DNA of 38,051 bases, from the NCBI GenBank assembly GCA_020696855.1, contig JAJFMT010000017.1:1-38051 (forward strand). Reading direction: 5' to 3'. The notes under the pieces were generated by a model, which did no database searches, had not been told where the DNA came from, and worked only from the letters and a program-made list of their open reading frames with translations. Below, piece after piece: positions 7,959 to 13,416 of this stretch (its first letter is position 1; the number at the start of each line of letters is the position of its first letter). The DNA is from Pseudobdellovibrio sp. Lineage in GTDB: Bacteria > Bdellovibrionota > Bdellovibrionia > Bdellovibrionales > Bdellovibrionaceae. The position numbers and the translations under genes were made by a program.

Positions 7959-8438
7959 ATGGCAGCTCCTGTTCAAGTTATTGCGTTCAATTATGTATTA
8001 AAAAATAAAGGCGGGGAGTTGCTGGATGCTTCTGAACCGAATCAACCGCTGCCGTTTATGGTCGGTCAGCAGCAGATCATTCCAAAACTTGAAGAAGTTT
8101 TAGTAACAATGTCTGAAGGCGATAAAAAGAACGTATCACTTGCAGCAACTGATGCTTACGGTGACTTCCGTCAGGACATGATCATGGAAGTTCCAAAAGA
8201 AGAACTCGCTCATTTAAAAATCGATGTCGGCGCGCACTTGCAATTACAATTACAAAATCAGGTTCGCGTTGTGAAAGTTGCAAAAATCACGGATTCACAC
8301 GTAACATTAGACGGAAACCACCCGCTTGCAGGTGTGGATTTAGTTTTCGACGTTGAAGTCGTATTAAAACGTGAAGCGACAGCTGAAGAAGTTGCGCACG
8401 GTCACGTGCATGGATTGCACGGCCACTCCCATCACTAA
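7959..8438 (+). CDS. FKBP-type peptidyl-prolyl cis-trans isomerase, SlyD-like
   Basis: 159 residues. The layout is that of SlyD: a split FKBP domain (VIAFNYVLKNKGGELLDAS, then PLPFMVGQQQIIPKLEEVLV and MSEGDKKNVSLAATDAYGDF), an insert-in-flap chaperone domain at about 75-120, the FKBP closing strands (NHPLAGVDLVFDVEVV), and a histidine-rich metal-binding tail ending HGHVHGLHGHSHH. It should catalyse prolyl isomerisation and act as a cytoplasmic chaperone; SlyD in E. coli also delivers nickel. The tail is shorter and has fewer cysteines than that of E. coli, and no signal peptide is present. AGAGG lies well placed before the ATG. The preceding leader is structured. Confidence 0.92.
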   Translation: MAAPVQVIAFNYVLKNKGGELLDASEPNQPLPFMVGQQQIIPKLEEVLVTMSEGDKKNVSLAATDAYGDFRQDMIMEVPKEELAHLKIDVGAHLQLQLQNQVRVVKVAKITDSHVTLDGNHPLAGVDLVFDVEVVLKREATAEEVAHGHVHGLHGHSHH

Positions 8439-8475
8439 ATAATTTTTAAAATCATCTAATCTAAGGAGATCAGCT

Positions 8476-9606
8476 ATGAACGGAATCGCAGCTGTACAAG
8501 AAGCAAAAACACAAAAAGTGGGAGCGGCTGCCGTCGCTCTGCCGGCACCTAAAGACAACACGTTTTTGATCAACATGGCTTTAGGCGGCTTTTCCATTTT
8601 GTTCATGATGGCCTGCTGGATTTTCATAGATAGAGGCGTTTCGGTATACAACATCTCACAAATCGCTTTTGCGGCTGCCTTTATTGCTAATCATCCGCAC
8701 TTCGCATCGTCATACATGCTTTTGTATTCTGACTTCCGCAAAAATATTTTTAAGAACATAAAGTATTTCTGGGCAGCTGTTATTGTGCCGGCGGTACTGT
8801 TTTCTTATTTGTTATATTGCTTAATGGCTGAAAGATCCGACTTGCTTGGCCACAGTGTGAACGCCATGTTCTTTCTGGTGGGCTGGCACTATGTAAAACA
8901 AATTTTCGGCGTCGTTGTTGTGACTTCTGCGCTTAAAAGATATTTTTACACTAAAAATGAACGCAACATTATCCTTTTAAATTTATTTTCTATCTGGGGT
9001 ATTTCATTTTTTAATTCTCAAACATACATCGGTAACTTTGATTTCTACGGAATCAAATATGCTTCGTTCGGTTTTGATCCGATCTGGTTGAAAGCCAGCT
9101 ATGTCGTTTTCGCTTTCAGTTTAGTGACATTGGTTGGACTTCACGTGAAGAAGTACATTCAGGAAGGAACGCTTCCGATTTCTTCTGCTGTTATTGCAAT
9201 GGTTTCGCTTTATGCATGGTACTTACCTGCGTTTTCGCATCCGCACTTTGCTTATCTGATTCCGTTTTTCCATTCATTGCAGTATTTGGTTTTCGTATGG
9301 TTCTTTAAAAAGAATCAGGTGAAAGCAAATCTTCCGGCGAATGATCAGGTCGTTCAGCGCCGTGAATGGATCAGACAGTTCGGTGGCTATATCGTGGTAA
9401 GTCTGATTCTGGGCGCGATGTTCTTTGAGTTCATCCCGAAGAATCTGGATAAGGTCTATAAATTCAGTGAAGCCGGGTTAGGCGGGAACCCTATCTTGGT
9501 GGTATTCTTGCTATTTATTAACATTCATCACTACTTTATCGATAACGTGATCTGGAAATCGGCAAATCCGGAAGTTAAAAAGCATTTATTCATGCACGAG
9601 CAATAG
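8476..9606 (+). CDS. polytopic membrane protein with conserved-looking histidine motifs
   Basis: 376 residues, no family assigned with confidence. After a 25-residue Ala-rich cytoplasmic start there are about eight to ten hydrophobic helices. Histidines sit at helix ends in a striking pattern: NHPHFASSYML (H73, H75), GWHYVKQIFG (H138), SHPHFAYLIPFFHSLQY (H255, H257, H266) and INIHHYFIDNVIWK (H351, H352, D356). Repeated H-x-H and HH...D motifs in the membrane suggest a metal centre, as in membrane di-iron desaturases or carotenoid-cleaving Brp/Blh-type oxygenases. That comparison is by pattern only. AAGGAG precedes the ATG. It starts 38 bases after the SlyD-like gene and may be cotranscribed with it. 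Confidence 0.8.
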   Translation: MNGIAAVQEAKTQKVGAAAVALPAPKDNTFLINMALGGFSILFMMACWIFIDRGVSVYNISQIAFAAAFIANHPHFASSYMLLYSDFRKNIFKNIKYFWAAVIVPAVLFSYLLYCLMAERSDLLGHSVNAMFFLVGWHYVKQIFGVVVVTSALKRYFYTKNERNIILLNLFSIWGISFFNSQTYIGNFDFYGIKYASFGFDPIWLKASYVVFAFSLVTLVGLHVKKYIQEGTLPISSAVIAMVSLYAWYLPAFSHPHFAYLIPFFHSLQYLVFVWFFKKNQVKANLPANDQVVQRREWIRQFGGYIVVSLILGAMFFEFIPKNLDKVYKFSEAGLGGNPILVVFLLFINIHHYFIDNVIWKSANPEVKKHLFMHEQ

Positions 9607-9840
9607 CTCATATTATAAGCATCAGTCCTGAGTACAGAAGCTAGGCTCCATTTCGCTTAACGAAACGGAGTCAGGCACCTAAACCTTGATCTTTGGCCAG
9701 CTTTATCATAGAAATCTTGTCTGAAAACCAGGCTCAAATTAACCTGTTTTCAGATCCCGTATTTTGGTTTGTAAGTTAGTTACGTAGTGTCTTTCTTGCT
9801 CCCGGGGTTCTAAACTAACATTGGCCTTCGGAGGAACGAA
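9607..9840. other. spacer with REP-like hairpin and leader of the RRM gene
   Basis: 234 bases without a gene. It holds a strong hairpin at 9644-9672 next to GTCAGGCACC (9670-9679), a second hairpin with a bulge at 9721-9753 (CTGAAAA-C-CAGG with CCTG-TTTTCAG), and GTTAGTT (9775-9781) complementary to AACTAAC (9813-9819). The last two could shape the 5' leader of the RNA-binding-protein mRNA. Neither hairpin ends in a T-tract. Confidence 0.5.
9644..9679. repeat. REP-like imperfect palindrome plus GTCAGGCACC tail
   Basis: Twelve paired positions with one mismatch (A50/C66 offset) around the loop CTTAA: GGCTCC-A-TTTCG faces CGAAA-C-GGAGTC. It is followed by GTCAGGCACC. Motifs of the GGTGCCTGAC type next to short hairpins occur as dispersed intergenic elements in many genomes. 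Only one copy is in this window, so its repeat status is inferred. Confidence 0.4.
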
Positions 9841-10215
9841 ATGGCAAAAAAATTGTACGTAGGGAATTTAGCATTCTCTGTAACTGACGACGAATTACAA
9901 CAGGCTTTCGCATCATTCGGCAACATTATGTCTGCACGAGTGGTAATGGACCGTATGACTGGCAGAAGCAAAGGCTTCGGCTTCGTAGAAATCGAAGACG
10001 ACGCTCAAGCTGATGAAGCAGTTAACAAAATGAACGGCCAAACTATCGGTGGTCGTCCGGTTCGCGTTTCTGAAGCAAAACCACAAGAAGATCGTCCTCG
10101 TGGCCCACGTCGTGACGGCGGTGGCGGCGGCGGATTCGGTGGCGGTGGACGCGGCGGTGGCGGCGGACGTGGCGGCGGTGGCGGCTACGGCGGCGGTGGC
10201 GGCGGACGTTACTAG
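9841..10215 (+). CDS. RRM RNA-binding protein with glycine-rich tail
   Basis: 124 residues. One RNA-recognition motif fills residues 4-80, with RNP2 LYVGNL (5-10) and RNP1 KGFGFVEI (44-51), including the aromatic residues that stack on RNA. The linker PQEDRPRGPRRD is followed by a Gly/Arg/Tyr tail (about 93-124) built of GGGGRGGGG and GGYGGGGGG repeats, as in plant and cyanobacterial cold-induced glycine-rich RRM proteins. Binding of single-stranded RNA as a chaperone or in cold adaptation is likely from the family. GGAGG precedes the ATG, a structured leader of up to 230 bases lies upstream, and an intrinsic terminator follows at 10250-10273. Confidence 0.93.
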   Translation: MAKKLYVGNLAFSVTDDELQQAFASFGNIMSARVVMDRMTGRSKGFGFVEIEDDAQADEAVNKMNGQTIGGRPVRVSEAKPQEDRPRGPRRDGGGGGGFGGGGRGGGGGRGGGGGYGGGGGGRY

Positions 10216-10249
10216 TAGTCTCTTGGCATTATAGCTTGGAATATTACGA

Positions 10250-10273
10250 CCCGGGTGAGAACCCGGGTTTTTT
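10250..10273 (+). terminator. rho-independent terminator of the RRM gene
   Basis: CCCGGGT (10250-10256), loop GAGA, ACCCGGG (10261-10267), then six Ts (10268-10273). A perfect seven-base-pair GC-rich stem 35 bases after the stop codon. Its last three stem bases and T-tract also form the outer edge of the 51-bp inverted repeat described next. Confidence 0.93.
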
Positions 10274-10514
10274 ATTTCTAGATGCAGGATTTTCTTGGAA
10301 TCTGGATTTCTCTTTGGATCGACACGGGCTCCTGCCCTCGCCTGCATTCGTCCTTATTTCCCAATGGATCGTGACTTTGATTTTTCTTCGATTAGTTGCA
10401 GACTGCTGACTTTATTTTTTTTGTCTACGGACGAAACGCTTCACGCTTGCAGGAGGTCGCTCTAAAGAGAAATCCAGATTCCAAGAAAATCCTGCATCTA
10501 GAAATAAAAAACCC
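10265..10514. repeat. 250-bp element with 51-bp perfect inverted terminal repeats
   Basis: Bases 10265-10315 are the exact reverse complement of 10464-10514 (51 of 51). The left arm begins GGGTTTTTTATTTCTAGATG and the right arm ends with its complement. The 148-base centre has more collinear complementary pairs: CTCCTGC (10329-10335) with GCAGGAG (10449-10455), and TTCGTCC (10347-10353) with GGACGAA (10429-10435). The whole element can fold as one long hairpin or cruciform. It has no ORF that looks like a gene, no obvious target-site duplication, and lies between two convergent genes. It may be a MITE-like element or an inverted duplication of the terminator region. Confidence 0.85.
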
Positions 10515-10715
10515 TCGCAGTTCTTTTTGTCTCTCACGCTGCCTGCCTTCGGCAGTCTGCGCTGTTTTTCTTGCTGCCCGCTGCGCGGTCTGCGCTGCTT
10601 CTTCTGGCTGCCTGCCTCCGGCAGTCTACGCCGCCTGCGCAGTTTGTTTTCTCGCTACCGCTCGAAAACTCTCACTGGGCGCAGGGGTCTTCGTTCTCGC
10701 GCCTTTCGGCGCTCG
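10515..10715. repeat. hairpin-rich GC tandem repeats in the 3' region of the 10716-11042 gene
   Basis: Three imperfect units begin GCTGCC at 10538, 10573 and 10607 (period 34-35). Each contains a small hairpin: CTGCC-TTC-GGCAG, CCGC-TGC-GCGG, and CTGCC-TCC-GGCAG. The middle unit changes both arms yet keeps pairing. Further on lie GTTTTC...GAAAAC around 10648-10671 and GCGCC-TTTC-GGCGC near 10699. Read on the minus strand this is the trailer of the secreted-protein gene and ends in GGGTTTTTT. Overlapping reading frames here are open on several frames only because of the base composition; I call no gene. Confidence 0.6.
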
Positions 10716-11042
10716 TTATTGCAGGCCGCATTCGCACATTAGGTCTGTGCCCAGGTTTGTGTCGGGGTGGCGTGTGCTGGTTTGTACTTTTCCGTACAGT
10801 TGGCCTTCGCCGTTTACTGACCAGCCTTGGTAGCCGTCAGCTGTTATTGATACTTTTACCATTCCGCCCGGAACCAGTTTGCCTGTGCAGGTAAAGCCGT
10901 TCAGTGATACGGCTGCATCGAAGACTCTGTAGTCGGCTTCAACTTCTGCTTGCTGGTTGTCTACTTTCATTCGGCAGAAGAAGTAATCTGCGTTTGCTGT
11001 TGCTGATACTAATAATACTGTCGTTAGTAATAAATTTTTCAT
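10716..11042 (-). CDS. small secreted protein of unknown function
   Basis: 108 residues, not recognised. MKNLLLTTVLLVSATANA is a clear Sec signal peptide with an ANA|D cleavage site, leaving a mature protein of about 90 residues. It has four cysteines (FFC near the start, FTC, and CEC near the end), likely paired in the periplasm or outside. The mature part looks beta-rich (VSLNGFTCTGKLVPGGMVKVSI). AAGGAA precedes the ATG. The gene follows the next secreted-protein gene after only 11 bases, so they form one operon. Base composition of the trailer is much more GC-rich than the gene. Confidence 0.82.
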   Translation of the reverse strand: MKNLLLTTVLLVSATANADYFFCRMKVDNQQAEVEADYRVFDAAVSLNGFTCTGKLVPGGMVKVSITADGYQGWSVNGEGQLYGKVQTSTRHPDTNLGTDLMCECGLQ

Positions 11043-11053
11043 GTTCTTTCCTT

Positions 11054-11908
11054 TTATTTTAATTCGCAGGATTTAATTTCTAATTCCAATGGCTCTAACT
11101 CGTCTACGCGGTATTCGTCACAGACTTCTACTGAGTACGGTAAACCGTCGTCGTCAATGAAGTCTTCGATATGACTTCTGATACATACCGCCACTTCTTG
11201 CGGTTGATCCCACTTCACTGAAGTTCCTTCCAGGCGCAGGTTCTGCGGTGACAGCGTGTGATCTCCTAATGCAGATATTCTCCACATGTTCGGGTAGCTT
11301 CGGTTGCTCTTGATATCGTTAAAAAGTTTTTGCGCATCACCTTCAGTACAAAAGTGCGCCGCTAAAAACTCTGATTCGCTTGCTGTCGGTGAGTGATAGT
11401 ACACGCCAGAGTTTAAATCCATAATCAGCTTCGTAACTGTGAAAGCCGCATTCTGTACGGCATTTAATGGATCTTGCTGGCTGTCAAAGGCCGGGTTCAG
11501 CAAATAATCAAAAGCGTTCGGAGCACATTCCACTTTTAGATTCATTGGAGAACGGCTCAAACGCGAATTGATTTTTAAGTCTGCTGCATAAGGGCCGGTA
11601 AATTCTGTTGAAAGAACATCACTGAAAGACGTCACTGTTGTCAGTGCTACCGGCACTGAATCCTGCGGACGGTAAGTGATGTTTAACTTCACATACGTCA
11701 TGTAAGTGCCATCGCCATCGTCTTCTTTCATAATGGCCGTCAACGTAACCGGGCTTGCTGTTCCCACAAATCTTGCGCTCAGATCTGAAAGATTCACGAT
11801 ATCGTTTCCGCTGACAGAACATGATAATCCGTTCACTGAAGGCGCAGATTCCGACGCTGATGCCGCAAAAGCCGTTATCAGCACTAAAAAGGCGAAGCCT
11901 AATTTCAT
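11054..11908 (-). CDS. secreted protein of unknown function
   Basis: About 284 residues from the ATG at 11908, which has GGGAG just upstream and begins a good signal peptide, MKLGFAFLVLITAFAASASE. A longer frame reaches 11989 but would bury the signal 27 residues in. The mature protein has five or so cysteines (LSCSV, VECAPN, AHFCTEG, VAVCIRS, KSCELK) and no domain I recognise. Its N-terminal half looks beta-rich; about 160-230 looks more helical. A disulfide-bonded periplasmic or exported protein is likely. It is the first gene of a two-gene unit with the 108-residue secreted protein. Confidence 0.82.
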   Translation of the reverse strand: MKLGFAFLVLITAFAASASESAPSVNGLSCSVSGNDIVNLSDLSARFVGTASPVTLTAIMKEDDGDGTYMTYVKLNITYRPQDSVPVALTTVTSFSDVLSTEFTGPYAADLKINSRLSRSPMNLKVECAPNAFDYLLNPAFDSQQDPLNAVQNAAFTVTKLIMDLNSGVYYHSPTASESEFLAAHFCTEGDAQKLFNDIKSNRSYPNMWRISALGDHTLSPQNLRLEGTSVKWDQPQEVAVCIRSHIEDFIDDDGLPYSVEVCDEYRVDELEPLELEIKSCELK

Positions 11909-11993
11909 AATTCTCCCAATTGATTTTTCAAACCTGCGCATACTTAAATGAACCCCTGTTTTAGGCAATAATATTCTTCGTCCTCCCACAATC

Positions 11994-12025
11994 TTGACAT
12001 TTGTAAGCTAAAAATCTCCTATAAT
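11994..12025 (+). promoter_or_regulatory. candidate sigma-70-type promoter for the tesA-ybbA-ybbP operon
   Basis: TTGACA at 11994-11999 and TATAAT at 12020-12025 both match consensus exactly, but the spacer is 20 bases instead of about 17. Transcription would begin near 12032, just before AGGA at 12037-12040 and the ATG at 12050. Confidence 0.5.
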
Positions 12026-12154
12026 GCTCAATAAATAGGATTTCGTACTATGAAATATGCTAAGGAAGGCCGAATTTTTGAGTCTAAAATCATCAGGTTT
12101 TCATTCGCAGAGATAACGTTGGCGAATGGCTTGAATCCGATTAGACTGCCGGGC

Positions 12155-12760
12155 ATGAAACGCCTTATATCTTTTCTTTTGCTAAACCTGTTTGCGACGA
12201 CTGTTTTTGCGAAACGTATGATTTTTTTGGGTGATTCACTGACCGAAGGTTACGGGGTCGCGCAAGAAGCGGCATTTCCGCAAATCATTCAGCAAAAATT
12301 CAAAGCTGATAAATCTGAATGGGAGATTTCAGCATCAGGATCCAGCGGGTCGACCAGCGCTTCCACCTTAAGCCGCTTAAAATGGATCAGCAAAGACAAG
12401 CCCGACGCGGTTTTTATTTTAATGGGCAGTAATGACGGCCTTCGCGGTTTAAAAGTCGAAGAGACCGAAAAGAATCTGAGCGAAGCTTTGAAGTGGGCCT
12501 CAGAAAATAAAATTAAAATTATTTTAGGCCAGCTTCACGTGCCGCCGAACTACGGGAAAGACTACGCAAAAAATTTTGCAGCCGTATACCCGCGCCTTGC
12601 AAAAAAATACAAAGTAAAGCTGGGGCCATTTTTACTTGATGACGTTGCAGGGAATCCGAAGCTGAATCAGGCTGATGCCATTCACCCGAATGAAAAAGGC
12701 CACAAGATCATTGCAGACAATATTTATAAATATTTAAAACAGGTGTTACCAAAGTTATGA
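12155..12760 (+). CDS. tesA: SGNH/GDSL esterase, TesA-like (thioesterase I / arylesterase)
   Basis: 201 residues from the ATG at 12155, chosen because it starts a signal peptide, MKRLISFLLLNLFATTVFA. The catalytic blocks follow: GDSLTEGYG (S28), a Gly-rich block II (SGSSGSTSAS), GSND (N93) and DAIHPNEKGH (D174, H177). This is the periplasmic thioesterase/lysophospholipase/arylesterase family, and E. coli TesA has about the same size. An in-frame ATG at 12050 adds 35 residues. It has AGGA nine bases upstream and a promoter before it, so a long signal peptide cannot be ruled out. It overlaps ybbA by ATGA. In E. coli tesA also lies beside ybbA-ybbP. Confidence 0.9.
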   Translation: MKRLISFLLLNLFATTVFAKRMIFLGDSLTEGYGVAQEAAFPQIIQQKFKADKSEWEISASGSSGSTSASTLSRLKWISKDKPDAVFILMGSNDGLRGLKVEETEKNLSEALKWASENKIKIILGQLHVPPNYGKDYAKNFAAVYPRLAKKYKVKLGPFLLDDVAGNPKLNQADAIHPNEKGHKIIADNIYKYLKQVLPKL

Positions 12761-13416
12761 AACTTGAAATTACCGCTTTAAGAAAATCCTACCGCCAAGG
12801 CCAGGAAAAACTAACCATCCTTAATAATCTCAATATGCAAGTGGACACTTCAGAAGTGGTTGCAGTTGTCGGCGCATCAGGCAGCGGGAAATCAACTTTT
12901 TTAAGCCTGGTTGCAGGCCTTGATAAATTTGATGAAGGCGATATTTCAGTTAACGGTCACTCAATAAAAAATTTAACCACAGCAGAAATGACAAACTTCC
13001 GGGCGCAGAACATGGCCTTTGTTTTTCAGCAGTTTCACCTGGTTCCGCACCTGACCGCATTTGAAAACATCGCCTTGCCGCTCGAGATACTGAACCGGCC
13101 GTTTACTGAAACTGAAATCACAGCGGCGCTTACTGCAGTAGGGTTATCTCACCGCGGTCACCACAAGCCGGGAGAGCTCAGCGGCGGCGAGTGCCAGCGT
13201 TTGGCTTTAGCCCGGGGCCTGATTACAAAGCCCAGTCTGCTTTTGGCCGACGAGCCTTCAGGAAACCTCGACACCGAAACCGGCCAGCGAGTCATGAATT
13301 TATTTTTCGAACAGGTTCGCGCTACAAAAACAACAACCGTTCTGGTTACACATGACCGAGAGCTGGCCGCACGCTGTGACCGCATTTTTACATTGAAAAA
13401 CGGGCGTTTTGAATAA
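12757..13416 (+). CDS. ybbA: ABC transporter ATP-binding protein, YbbA/LolD type
   Basis: 219 residues, complete nucleotide-binding domain: Walker A GASGSGKST (39-47), Q-loop VFQQFHLVP, signature LSGGECQRLALARG (from 141), Walker B LLLADEP, D-loop SGNLD and switch histidine LVTHD (H199). The LVPHLTAFENIALPLE segment is typical of the MacB/LolD/FtsE group that powers FtsX-type permeases. It overlaps tesA by four bases and the permease gene begins one base after its stop, so ATPase and permease are made together. By context it energises the YbbP-like permease; the cargo, if any, is unknown. Confidence 0.92.
   Translation: MKLEITALRKSYRQGQEKLTILNNLNMQVDTSEVVAVVGASGSGKSTFLSLVAGLDKFDEGDISVNGHSIKNLTTAEMTNFRAQNMAFVFQQFHLVPHLTAFENIALPLEILNRPFTETEITAALTAVGLSHRGHHKPGELSGGECQRLALARGLITKPSLLLADEPSGNLDTETGQRVMNLFFEQVRATKTTTVLVTHDRELAARCDRIFTLKNGRFE

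Noticed and set aside
9913-10347. 144-residue minus-strand frame rich in Ala and Thr
   Set aside because: It is the antisense of the glycine-codon tail of the RRM gene and has no motif or start signal.
10538-10641. CRISPR-like spaced repeats
   Set aside because: The units are imperfect, contiguous and hairpin-forming with no unique spacers of constant length, and no cas genes are present.
10396-10894. Three overlapping plus-strand open frames rich in Cys, Leu, Arg and Ser
   Set aside because: They lie over the tandem hairpin repeats and inverted repeat, are open in several frames at once because of base composition, have no ribosome site, and run antisense into the secreted-protein gene.
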